A stretch of DNA of 64,000 nt from JBBEAM01 sp942491105 (GTDB lineage: Bacteria; Pseudomonadota; Alphaproteobacteria; Kiloniellales; DSM-21159): NCBI GenBank assembly GCA_942491105.1, contig CALNZX010000008.1, positions 1 through 64,000 of the forward strand, read 5' to 3'. Each line of letters opens with the position of its first letter. The first letter of the stretch is position 1. Below the pieces are notes generated by a model. That model did no database searches, was not told where the DNA came from, and saw nothing but the letters and a program-made list of their open reading frames with translations. Positions 34,587 to 42,685 of this stretch are shown here, piece by piece. A program made the position numbers and the translations under genes.

Positions 34587-35006
34587 ATGAAGAATTGGAA
34601 AACGACCGCCCTCTTGGCCGGTTTCCTCGCTTTCGGTCTTGCCGCTTGTGAAAACGAAGGGCCGGGAGGAACCAGTGGCGAAGGGGGAAGCACCCACAAC
34701 TCGGGGCGGAACTGCATCGAGTGCCACGGTAACCTTAAATACGCCGGAACGATCTACACGGATGCGTCCGGCTCTTCGGTTCAAGCGGGAGCGAAAGTCA
34801 CCGTCACCGAGACTGACGGCGCCAGCTATTCGATGACCTCCGACCAGACCGGCAACTTCTACACGGAATCCGGTAATCCGGCCAACGGCTACACCGTGGC
34901 GGTAGAGGGGAACACCGTCCAGATGGTGCAGAACGCCACCAACGGCGGTTGCTCTGTCGGCGGGTGTCACGACGGGTCGGCGACCCCGAGAGTCTACAAG
35001 AACTAG
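34587..35006 (+). CDS. secreted lipoprotein with CxxCH and Cx4CH motifs
   Basis: 139 residues. Lipobox LAAC (Cys21); then NSGRNCIECHGNLKYAG with Cys43, Cys46, His47 (CxxCH), the same beta-domain as its neighbours (GTIYTDASGS, GNFYTESGNP), and CSVGGCH (Cys122, Cys127, His128). Two motifs flank the beta-domain, as in the preceding gene. Its TAG stop coincides with the target TA of inverted-repeat copy B. GGAG lies upstream of the ATG. The convergent dsbD may maintain the cysteines for heme attachment (inference). Confidence 0.75.
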   Translation: MKNWKTTALLAGFLAFGLAACENEGPGGTSGEGGSTHNSGRNCIECHGNLKYAGTIYTDASGSSVQAGAKVTVTETDGASYSMTSDQTGNFYTESGNPANGYTVAVEGNTVQMVQNATNGGCSVGGCHDGSATPRVYKN

Positions 35007-35082
35007 CAGGGTGTTGAAAAACGTTTTCGAATCCGGTTTCGACATCCCGGAACCAACGCAGATAGTTTTCAACATCCTGCTA
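35004..35082. mobile_element. MITE-like inverted-repeat element, copy B
   Basis: A 79-base element with ends TAGCAGGGTGTTGAAAA and TTTTCAACATCCTGCTA (inverted, 16 of 17). Read on the minus strand it matches copy A (23359-23505) over about 59 bases at one side and about 21 at the other, but lacks about 67 central bases. It too begins at the TA of a stop codon, here TAG of the third lipoprotein. Confidence 0.8.
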
Positions 35083-35104
35083 GTAAGTAGGCGGCGACTT
35101 TATG

Positions 35105-35132
35105 GGGGTCAGCTTCGGCTGGCCCCTTTTTT
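35105..35132 (+). terminator. Rho-independent terminator after lipoprotein cluster
   Basis: Nine-base stem GGGGTCAGC / GCTGGCCCC (one wobble) closed by a C(TTCG)G tetraloop, then TTTTTT, which touches the dsbD stop codon on the other strand. Confidence 0.9.
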
Positions 35133-36915
35133 AATGGATCGCCAACATCTTCTCAAGGAAAGTCTCGGCGTCGATGAAACCGACGAACCGAAGATCGGCC
35201 CTTTCGTTCCCATCGGCGCCGAAGAAAAGAACCGTCGGCACCCCCGACACACCGAATCGCTTTTTCAGCTTTTCCCCTTCCGGATCGTCGGACAAGGTCA
35301 CATCGACGGAAACCATGACGAACCGTTCCGAAAGGGTGATGACCCTATCGTCGCTAAAGGTGAAGTGATCCAGTTCTTTACAGGGTAAGCACCAGGTGGC
35401 GGAGAAATCGACGATCACCGGTTTCCCCGAAGCGAGCGCGGCGTCGAGAGAAGCGGAATCCCCTTTTATCCATTTCGGCGATGGAATCTCGTCAGCGGTC
35501 GGGGCGGCCAGATAGGCGACGGCTCCCGCCGCAAAGATCAGGGAAACGAGACCTTTGACAATCTTGAATCCGCCCCCTTTGGCTTTCACCGACGAGAGGA
35601 GCCCAAGGTATATCCCCGACCCGGCCAACAACGCCGCCGCTATCCACGGGAACGCCGACTCGTCTATCAGCGGTTCGGCGAAATAGAGCCCCATGAAGAG
35701 GAGAACGCACCCGAACACTTGCTTGACCCAGATCATCCATACCCCCGACCGGGGAAGGGCCGAGAGGCCGCCCGAGAAGAGGGCCAACACCACGAGCGGC
35801 GCTCCGATGCCGAGGGCCAGCACGAAGAAGAGGGTAAACCCGAGAAGCGGGTCTTGTCGTTCCCCGACGAAGGTAAGCAGCCCGAGGACGAAGGGGCCGA
35901 TGCATGGGGCGGCGACGATGCCGACGGTCAACCCCATGACAAACGACCCGAAGACCCCTTTTCTGTTCTTCCCCCCCATTTCGTTCAGGAACCGGGGCAT
36001 CCGTATGTCCCACAGGCCAAACATCGACAACGCCAGCCCCACCATAACGGCGACGATAAAGAGGATTACCGCCGTATGTTGCAGGAGAGCGCCGAAAAGA
36101 CTGCCGGTGAGGGCGGCGAAGAGCCCCAAGGTGGAGTACATCATCGCCATGCCGAAAAGATACGCGAGCGCTCGTGCGATCAACCCTCCCCTCCCCCCTT
36201 CGGCGGCGCCGCCAAAATAAGAAACGGTAATCGGGATCAACGGGTAGATACAAGGGGTCAGGTTAAGCGCCAGTCCCGATAGAAACACCAACAGGAAGGT
36301 GAGTAGCAGGCCGTTTTCGTTAAAGGCGTCGGTAAAGCTCTGGTCGTCGGTCGACGCCGCCACACCGAAGAGTGGCGCCGCTTTGGCGAAGGCGTCTTGA
36401 TGCATGGCGACCGTCGCGACGCCAGGCGCCACGACGGTAAGGTTGATCGTCTGACGTATGGTCGATGGGGGGAGACAGCTTTGATCGTCGCAGGCTTGCA
36501 CGATGAGTTTAACGGTCACCGGGTACGCTCCGGGCGCCACCGAGGGATCAACCGCGATAGTGGCGGCGATGGCGACGGTTTCTTCGTAGACCGCGAGAGG
36601 GGTGTCGGAAAAGGAGAAGGTGACGTCGGTTCCGACCGGGTAGACGATCCGACCGACGGTCACCCCTTCGGGGGTATCGAGGGTCAGTTCGGTGGCGATG
36701 AGGGAGTCGAGGGTCGGGGTATGGCTCTGGCCGTGGTACCCGGCGTCGAAGGTTAGCTGAACGAGGAGCCGGGTCGATGCGCCGGGGGTAACGCCATCCC
36801 TTTCTAAAAGGGGAGTGACGGTGACGACGTGCGAACTGGGGACCATCTGCCCCCACGATATGGGCGCCCACAGAAGCGCGGTGGCGGTCAGTAGAAAGGC
36901 GAGGGTGCGGGTCAT
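35131..36915 (-). CDS. dsbD: thiol:disulfide interchange protein DsbD
   Basis: 594 residues in three parts. After a signal peptide (FLLTATALLWAPISWG), a DsbD-alpha immunoglobulin-like domain with CDDQSCLPP (the reactive pair). Then eight membrane helices with NLTPCIYPLIPIT and APCIGPFVLGLL, the transmembrane cysteines. Then a periplasmic thioredoxin domain with WCLPCKEL near residue 510. It passes electrons from cytoplasmic thioredoxin to the periplasm, for disulfide repair and reduction of apocytochrome c thiols. It is convergent with the heme-motif lipoproteins. Start at ATG 36915; the longer frame is upstream DNA of apt. Confidence 0.93.
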   Translation of the reverse strand: MTRTLAFLLTATALLWAPISWGQMVPSSHVVTVTPLLERDGVTPGASTRLLVQLTFDAGYHGQSHTPTLDSLIATELTLDTPEGVTVGRIVYPVGTDVTFSFSDTPLAVYEETVAIAATIAVDPSVAPGAYPVTVKLIVQACDDQSCLPPSTIRQTINLTVVAPGVATVAMHQDAFAKAAPLFGVAASTDDQSFTDAFNENGLLLTFLLVFLSGLALNLTPCIYPLIPITVSYFGGAAEGGRGGLIARALAYLFGMAMMYSTLGLFAALTGSLFGALLQHTAVILFIVAVMVGLALSMFGLWDIRMPRFLNEMGGKNRKGVFGSFVMGLTVGIVAAPCIGPFVLGLLTFVGERQDPLLGFTLFFVLALGIGAPLVVLALFSGGLSALPRSGVWMIWVKQVFGCVLLFMGLYFAEPLIDESAFPWIAAALLAGSGIYLGLLSSVKAKGGGFKIVKGLVSLIFAAGAVAYLAAPTADEIPSPKWIKGDSASLDAALASGKPVIVDFSATWCLPCKELDHFTFSDDRVITLSERFVMVSVDVTLSDDPEGEKLKKRFGVSGVPTVLFFGADGNERADLRFVGFIDAETFLEKMLAIH

Positions 36916-36958
36916 ATGCGATTCCGTAAAAGCCTCCATTATAGCCTTATCGGCTCCG

Positions 36959-36987
36959 TTGACAAAGGGGCGGACACGGTATGTAAT
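36959..36987 (+). promoter_or_regulatory. promoter of apt
   Basis: TTGACA (36959-36964), 17-base spacer and TGTAAT (36982-36987), 44 bases before the apt ATG. Confidence 0.6.
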
Positions 36988-37031
36988 AGTCGCTTGTTCT
37001 CGTTTGTCTGTCACCACCATCAGGAGGGGCC

Positions 37032-37553
37032 ATGCCCGCCGATTTAAAAAAAGTCATTCGGGAGATTCCCGACTTTCCCCAAAAAGGGATTCTCTTCTAC
37101 GACATCACCACTCTCTTCGCCGACGCCCGCGCTTTTCGTCGCTCGATGGATATGTTTGTCCATCGGTATGTCGACCGGAAACCGGACCTCTTCGTCGGGG
37201 TCGAGGCGCGTGGCTTTCTGATAGCCAGCGCACTGGCCTATGCGTTGGGAACCGGGGTGGTGGTGATCCGTAAACCGGGAAAGCTTCCCTATAAGACCAA
37301 CAAGATTTCGTACGATCTGGAGTATGGATCGAACGAGGTCGAGATCCATCAAGACGCGATCCAAAAGGGACAAAGCGTCGTGTTGGTGGACGACCTTCTG
37401 GCGACCGGCGGTACCATGAACGCGGCGGCGCAGTTGGTGGAAGATTTAGGGGGCGAGGTGCGGGAGCTGGCGTTTATGGTGGAGTTGGCGTTCCTGAACG
37501 GTCGCTCGAAAATCGACCGCCACGATATTCACTCCCTCGTGAAATACGACTAA
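37032..37553 (+). CDS. apt: adenine phosphoribosyltransferase
   Basis: 173 residues. Salvages adenine with PRPP to give AMP. PRPP motif VVLVDDLLATGGT (116-128), flexible-loop and hood features RKPGKLPYKT, and FYDITTLFAD near the N-terminus, match Apt and not Hpt. AGGAGGGG precedes the ATG. Divergent from dsbD; followed by a bidirectional terminator. Confidence 0.95.
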   Translation: MPADLKKVIREIPDFPQKGILFYDITTLFADARAFRRSMDMFVHRYVDRKPDLFVGVEARGFLIASALAYALGTGVVVIRKPGKLPYKTNKISYDLEYGSNEVEIHQDAIQKGQSVVLVDDLLATGGTMNAAAQLVEDLGGEVRELAFMVELAFLNGRSKIDRHDIHSLVKYD

Positions 37554-37690
37554 CCCCTACGATGAGGTACGCCCCCTGCGGGAGGGCGAGGGACTCGGCC
37601 GGCATCGCTTCGACGAACACGGCCGTCACCCGCGCCGGTCACGACAAATCAGCTTTAAATACAAAACGACCGCCCTTGCAAGGCTGTGAT

Positions 37691-37722
37691 AAAACACCCG
37701 GCCCTTTGTGGTCGGGTGTTTT
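37691..37722. terminator. bidirectional terminator between apt and the deacetylase-like gene
   Basis: AAAACACCCG (37691-37700) pairs with CGGGTGTTTT (37713-37722). A and T runs at the two ends allow use on both strands; the T run on the plus side touches the stop of the opposing gene. Confidence 0.85.
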
Positions 37723-38770
37723 ATTCCACGCTTACCAACGCCCCCGCCGGGACGAAGACGATCCCTTCGTCAGCCAGTTCCGGCATCACCTGTTCTAAAG
37801 CGGTGACGGTTTGTCGATAAGGGTGGCCGATGCCGATGGCGGCGCCGTTCCGACGAGCTTTAGCGGCCAGCGCTCTCATGTTGGCGATGATCTTTTCGAC
37901 ATCTTGTTCGTTGTCCAAAAAGACGTCGCGGCTGGCCACCGGCAGGCCGATGGCTTTCGCTTTATGGGCCGCTTCGGTTTTGGCGCTGGTTCGGCTGTCG
38001 ATGAAAAAAAGTCCGGCGTCTTTCACCGCTTTCACCACCAGTTTCATTTTCTCGGCGTTTTCGGTAAAAAGCGAACCCATATGGTTGTTCACCCCTTCGG
38101 CGTAGGGGACTTCGCTCAACGCGCTGGTAAAAGCCCCCACCAACTGGTCGTCCGACATATCGACTTTCAGCGCCCCGTATCCGGGATTGGCGAAGGTGGA
38201 CGATGGTTGCATCGGAAGGTGGAGCATAACGGTTCGCCCTTTGGCGTGGGCGAGTGTGGCCACTCCTTGGCTGTGGGGCAAATAAGGAAGCACGGCGAAG
38301 GTAATTGGTAGAGCGATAGCGGCCAGACGTCGGGCCGCTTCCATGTCGGCGCCAAGATCGTCGATGATGACCGCCACCATAGGGCCGTGCGCCTCGGGGC
38401 TTCGGGTTTGATAGACCGGCTGCGCCGGAACCGGGGTCACCTTCTCGGGTTCCGGCTCGACCCGAATGGCGTTGAGGGATTCGACCGGATGAGGGGGGAG
38501 TTCTTCTTCGAAATGAAGCATGGGCGCAGGGGTGGAGACCGGAACCGGTTTCTTGGCGGTCAGCTTTTTGCCGCCGCCGGCGCTTTCGCCTCCGACGACG
38601 AGGAAGAGGATGCCGAGGCTTAACGCGCCGATGAGGACGCCGAGGACAATCTCGGCGCCGTAACGTCGAAAGGAAAAGCCCCCCTTCTTCTTCCGGGGGG
38701 CTCCTTTACGATTGGTCCCTTTTTTCGCTCCACCGGTCGATTTGGCGGAACGTTTTTTCTTCGGCGCCAA
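37721..38770 (-). CDS. divergent polysaccharide deacetylase family protein (YibQ-like)
   Basis: 349 residues. A Lys-rich N-terminus, one membrane helix (about 37-59) and a Pro-rich stretch lead to the deacetylase_2 domain: VAVIIDDLGADMEAARRL, LPYLPHSQGVATLAHAKG and VNNHMGSLFTENAEKM, then FFIDSRTSA. Such proteins often follow a ctpA-type protease and may act on peptidoglycan or a surface polymer; activity is not proven. The start is TTG at 38770, six bases after the ctpA stop in the same frame, with no better start available. Low start certainty. Confidence 0.82.
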   Translation of the reverse strand: MAPKKKRSAKSTGGAKKGTNRKGAPRKKKGGFSFRRYGAEIVLGVLIGALSLGILFLVVGGESAGGGKKLTAKKPVPVSTPAPMLHFEEELPPHPVESLNAIRVEPEPEKVTPVPAQPVYQTRSPEAHGPMVAVIIDDLGADMEAARRLAAIALPITFAVLPYLPHSQGVATLAHAKGRTVMLHLPMQPSSTFANPGYGALKVDMSDDQLVGAFTSALSEVPYAEGVNNHMGSLFTENAEKMKLVVKAVKDAGLFFIDSRTSAKTEAAHKAKAIGLPVASRDVFLDNEQDVEKIIANMRALAAKARRNGAAIGIGHPYRQTVTALEQVMPELADEGIVFVPAGALVSVE

Positions 38771-38776
38771 GAGGGG

Positions 38777-40187
38777 TTAACTGGCCTTCCGCTCGGCCTG
38801 CCTGCTCTCCACATCACGGATGATATCCCAGCTTTTGAGCACTCCTATGGCCCGTTGCAGTTGCACGTCATGCTCCGGATCGGCCACGGGGCGGATGAGA
38901 CCGTTTTTCTCTTTGGCGTCTTCTTTACCGTTCTCCCCTTTCGTCCCTTTCCTTTTGCCTGCGTCGCCGACAGGATCGAGATGGTTGGGGAGATCCTTTT
39001 CGCGAACGGACTGCTTCGTCTTTCCGTCAGCGTTTTTCTCGTCGATCCATCCTTCTTCGACCTTGATGTCGGGAAGGATGCCGACCTTGGATCTGCCGCC
39101 CGGATGGGGTGTAGTAACGGGCGGTGGTGAGCCGGAGCCCTGCGTCGCCTCTCAGCGGGATGATGGTCTGGACCGATCCTTTGCCGAAGCTGGTGACGCC
39201 GATGACGATGGCCCGTTTCAGGTCTTGCAGAGCCCCGGCGACGATTTCGGAAGCCGAAGCGGAGCCTTGGTTGACCAGCACCACGAGGGGATAATCATCG
39301 TCGCCGGAAGGGTTCTTAGCGGTGAAACGCATATTCTGGTTCGGCATCCGCCCTTTGGTGTAGACCACCAGCTCTCCCTTTTTCAAGAAGTATTCGGAGA
39401 CTTCGACCGCTTGATTCAATAGCCCGCCGGGGTTGTTCCGCAGGTCGAGGATGAGCCCTTTCATCCCCTGCTTCTTGAGCTCTTCGATGGCGGCCCGCAT
39501 CTCTTGGCCGGTGTCTTTGGAGAAACTGCGGAGCCGCACATAGCCATAGTTGTCGGGAAGCATGAGACTCTTAACGCTGGTGACGTGGATGATGTCCCGT
39601 ATGATGGTGAATTCGCGCGGCTCTTCAAACCCTTCCCGCACGATGGTGAGGGTCACCGGCGTTCCCCGTTTACCCCGCATGAGCCGAACGGCGTCCATCA
39701 GGCTCATCTCGTGGGTCGGAGCGCCTTCGACCTTAATGATTTTGTCGCCCGGTTTCAGACCGACTTTCCATGCGGGGGTCTCTTCCATCGGGGTGACGAT
39801 GGTGAGCCAGCCATCCTGCATGGTGATTTCGATACCGAGCCCACCGAACTCCCCTTCGGTCTCGACCTGCATCTCTTTGAACATCTCGGCGGTCATATAG
39901 GAGGAGTGGGGGTCGAGGGAGCGGAGCATCCCGTCGATGGCGCCTTCGATAAGCTTATTGGGCGCCACCTCTTCGACATAGTCGCTCTCGATGAGGGTCA
40001 GGACGTCGGCGAAGGTTTCGAGGTGGTCGTAGGAACGAACCACGGCGAAGACTTTGTTGGAATTAAACGAGCCGACCGCAACCCCCAAGGCCAATGCCGC
40101 AAGGAAGGTAAGCAGGAACGCTCCCCGCGGTGATTTACGAGGCTCCTCCCCTTGGTTGGAAGAAGTGAAACCGGGATCAGCGCTCAT
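38777..40187 (-). pseudogene. ctpA: C-terminal processing protease (CtpA, S41), frame-broken near the C-terminus
   Basis: About 470 codons. Membrane helix (22-45), PDZ domain (about 110-195; GLGIEITMQDG), protease core with Ser in QGSASASEIVAG (308-314) and Lys336 in SFGKGS. Up to ARYYTPSGRQIQ (rc of 39087) the frame is open; it then ends early at 39027 as junk. Shifting one base gives VGILPDIKVEEGWIDEK and a normal tail to TAA at 38777. The shift site is at about 39086 and could be a two-base loss or one-base gain. It may be a sequence error; the intact form would cleave C-termini of periplasmic proteins. Lies between the transketolase C half and the deacetylase-like gene. Confidence 0.85.
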
Positions 40188-40222
40188 ACGAAAGACTCCA
40201 TGATGAACAACGTTGCGAACGA

Positions 40223-41194
40223 TTAGCCGTTTTTGAGGGCGATGGCCTTCCGGGCCGCTTCGATGACGGCGGCGGCGTTAAGGCCGAAATAGTCGAGCAG
40301 GGCGTCGGGGGAGCCCGATTTGCCGAACTCCGATTTCATACCGACCCGGATCACCGGGACCGGCGCGTTCTCGGCGATCACTTCGGCCACCGCCGAACCG
40401 AGACCGCCGATGATCGAATGCTCTTCGGCGGTGACGATGGCGCCACAGGTATTGGCCAGCTTGATCAGCAATTCTTCGTCGAGCGGTTTAACGGTCGGCA
40501 TGTTGACCACTGTCGCCATGATACCCTGCTCGGCCAGTTGGTTGGCGGCGTCGGCGACAGTAGAGGTCATGAGACCGCAGGCGACCAGAGCGACGTCGGG
40601 GCCGTTGCGCATGATTTCCCCTTTGCCGAACTGGAAGGGGGTGGTTTCTTGATGGACCACCGGGAACTTGTCCCGAGCGAGGCGGATATAGAGAGGACCG
40701 TCATGGTCGGCGGCGTAGCGGACCGCCGCTTGGGTCTCGGCGGCGTCGGCCGGAACGATGACGCTCATATGGGGCAAGGTCCGCATCAGAGCGATATCTT
40801 CCATCGCCTGATGACTGGGGCCGTCTTCGCCGACGGTGATACCGCCGTGGGAGGCGACCACCTTTACATTGACGTTCCCCAAGCAGACCGACTGGCGAAT
40901 CTGCTCCCACGCCCGACCGGTAGCGAAGACGGCGAAGGTGGAGGCGAAAGGGACTTTCCCCGAAACGGCCAAACCTGCGGCGGTTCCAATCATGTTGGCT
41001 TCGGCCACTCCCATGTTAAAGAACCGGTCGGGGAATTTTACGGCGAACTTCGCCGTGCGGGTGGAACCGGAGAGGTCGGCGTCGAGCACCACCACGTTCG
41101 GATGGGTTTCGCCGAGTTCGGCTAAGGTCGCCCCATAGGCGTCGCGTAACGATTTTTTTTCGACCACAGGTTTTTCGCTCGTTTCAGTCGTCAT
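40223..41194 (-). CDS. transketolase, C-terminal subunit
   Basis: 323 residues: pyrimidine-binding and C-terminal domains of transketolase (GVAEANMIGTAAGLAVSGK, SHGGITVGEDGPSHQAMED, VTAEEHSIIGGLGSAVAEV). With the N-terminal subunit encoded just upstream it makes a split enzyme that moves two-carbon units between sugars of the pentose phosphate pathway. Six bases separate the two genes. Start ATG 41194. Split transketolases are common outside the usual enteric models. Confidence 0.92.
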   Translation of the reverse strand: MTTETSEKPVVEKKSLRDAYGATLAELGETHPNVVVLDADLSGSTRTAKFAVKFPDRFFNMGVAEANMIGTAAGLAVSGKVPFASTFAVFATGRAWEQIRQSVCLGNVNVKVVASHGGITVGEDGPSHQAMEDIALMRTLPHMSVIVPADAAETQAAVRYAADHDGPLYIRLARDKFPVVHQETTPFQFGKGEIMRNGPDVALVACGLMTSTVADAANQLAEQGIMATVVNMPTVKPLDEELLIKLANTCGAIVTAEEHSIIGGLGSAVAEVIAENAPVPVIRVGMKSEFGKSGSPDALLDYFGLNAAAVIEAARKAIALKNG

Positions 41195-41199
41195 GATTC

Positions 41200-42036
41200 T
41201 TATGCTACGGTCAGTTCGGCGATAGCCGTTTTCAGTTGTTCGTCATCGGGGGCGGCGCCGTGCCATCCGGCTTTCCCTTCCATGAAGGAGACCCCTTTTC
41301 CTTTGACCGTCATGGCGACGATCATGGCCGGTTTCCCTTTTTGAGAGACGCCCCAATCGATGGCGTCGACGATCTCGGCCATATCGTGTCCGTTAATGGT
41401 CCGGGTGGCCCATCCAAAAGCGGCGAACTTTTCGTCGACCGGATCGACCCCCATCACGTCGGCCACGGCGCCGTCGATCTGCAACCCGTTGTGATCGACG
41501 AAAGCGACCAGATTGTCGAGCTTATAGTGGGCCGCCGCCATAGCCGCTTCCCATACCTGCCCTTCTTGCAGCTCGCCGTCACCGAGCATGGCGAAGACGC
41601 TCTTTTTCCAACCGCTCAACCGACCGGCCAGCGCCATACCGTTGGCCATCGAAAGCCCCTGCCCCAGCGACCCGGTCGATATCTCGACCCCCGGTGTGGA
41701 GGGAGCGAAAGGATGCCCGGAAAGCATGGCGTTGAGTTTGCGTAATGACGAGAGGTGCGACCGGTCAAAGTAGCCTGCCCGAGAAAGAGTGGCGTAGAGA
41801 GCGGGGGCCGCATGTCCTTTGGACAAGACGAACCGATCTCGATCCTGCTCTTTCGGGTAGACCGGGCTATGGTCCATTCGGGAAAAATAGAGCGCGGTCA
41901 GGATATCGATGGCCGACAGCGACCCGCCGGAATGGCCCGATCCGGAGGCGTTGAGCATCGTGAGGATATCGATCCGCAGGTCGCGGGCGATGTCGACGAG
42001 GGTTGCGACATCGTCGGTTCGTTCGAGAACTTTCAT
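41200..42036 (-). CDS. transketolase, N-terminal subunit
   Basis: 278 residues: thiamine diphosphate-binding half, with GHSGGSLSAIDILTALYF, DRDRFVLSKGHAAPALYA, TGSLGQGLSMANGMAL and the ThDP/Mg2+ motif MLGDGELQEGQVWEAA...DHNGLQIDG. It pairs with the adjacent C-terminal subunit. Start ATG at 42036. It is the first gene of a four-gene minus-strand run through ctpA and the deacetylase-like gene. Confidence 0.92.
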   Translation of the reverse strand: MKVLERTDDVATLVDIARDLRIDILTMLNASGSGHSGGSLSAIDILTALYFSRMDHSPVYPKEQDRDRFVLSKGHAAPALYATLSRAGYFDRSHLSSLRKLNAMLSGHPFAPSTPGVEISTGSLGQGLSMANGMALAGRLSGWKKSVFAMLGDGELQEGQVWEAAMAAAHYKLDNLVAFVDHNGLQIDGAVADVMGVDPVDEKFAAFGWATRTINGHDMAEIVDAIDWGVSQKGKPAMIVAMTVKGKGVSFMEGKAGWHGAAPDDEQLKTAIAELTVA

Positions 42037-42249
42037 GAGGGCGTCAGATTCGAGAATTGCGGTTAACGTAAGTTCAGGTCTTGGCCCATGCCGGAAAACC
42101 TGTCACATCATCGACGAGGGCGCCGGTTCGACGTGAAATGCTTTATGAACGGACAGGTTAGCATCTCCCCCCCGGCGTTGGAAAGGAGAAAATCGCATTG
42201 AGGTGCGACACAATCACCCTGTAAAACGCGGGTAATGTCACGTTTGCCG

Positions 42250-42278
42250 TTGACAGGGAGAAAGGCGCTCCGTACTAT
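42250..42278 (+). promoter_or_regulatory. strong sigma-70-type promoter for the Fis-type gene
   Basis: TTGACA (42250-42255), exactly 17 bases, then TACTAT (42273-42278). The 324-base gap 42037-42360 also must hold the transketolase promoter on the other strand, not identified. A TTGCGAT repeat lies downstream; no gene is seen in the gap. Confidence 0.75.
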
Positions 42279-42360
42279 GCATCCAGGTGGGTCTTTCTGG
42301 GGTGTTTGTGATTGCGATTTCATTTGCGATCACCATTCTTATTTTTTTCAGCGAGCGCGC

Positions 42361-42681
42361 ATGTCCGATACGCAATCCGCTCCGGCGGCTTTCGATAAAG
42401 TTTTACGGGGAGATCTGCGAAAATATATCTCCCGCATGGGCGAAATGGAAAACGGCGGTGGATTGCACTCCATGGTCGTTTCGATGGTCGAGCGGTCTCT
42501 CTTGGAAGTGACCCTCGCCGAGACCAAAGGAAATCAGACCGAAGCGGCCCATATCCTTGGGATGAACCGGAACACCTTGCGCCGGAAGATGAAAGAATAC
42601 GCCATCAACCAGCCGATCAACGGGAAAGCCAAACAGAACGGCAACGGCAACGGAAAAGCGATCCGCAAGCCAAAGGGATAA
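42361..42681 (+). CDS. fis: Fis family DNA-binding protein
   Basis: 106 residues. The C-terminal helix-turn-helix (GNQTEAAHILGMNRNTLRRK, about 57-76) is the Fis/NtrC-type module. The N-terminal region (VLRGDLRKYISRM) fits Fis, a dimeric nucleoid-bending regulator, though short NtrC-family remnants share this domain. A Gly/Asn/Lys-rich tail extends past the usual end. ATG 42361 with a strong promoter about 85 bases before it. Confidence 0.85.
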   Translation: MSDTQSAPAAFDKVLRGDLRKYISRMGEMENGGGLHSMVVSMVERSLLEVTLAETKGNQTEAAHILGMNRNTLRRKMKEYAINQPINGKAKQNGNGNGKAIRKPKG

Positions 42682-42685
42682 TCCC

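Noticed and set aside
34996..35090. Copy B as an ordinary terminator
   Set aside because: A proper terminator with a TTCG loop and T run follows at 35105-35132, and copy B shares sequence with copy A rather than only forming a stem.
38771..38779. Read-through fusion of ctpA and the deacetylase-like gene
   Set aside because: The two lie in the same frame after correction, but a TAA separates them; no recoding signal was seen.
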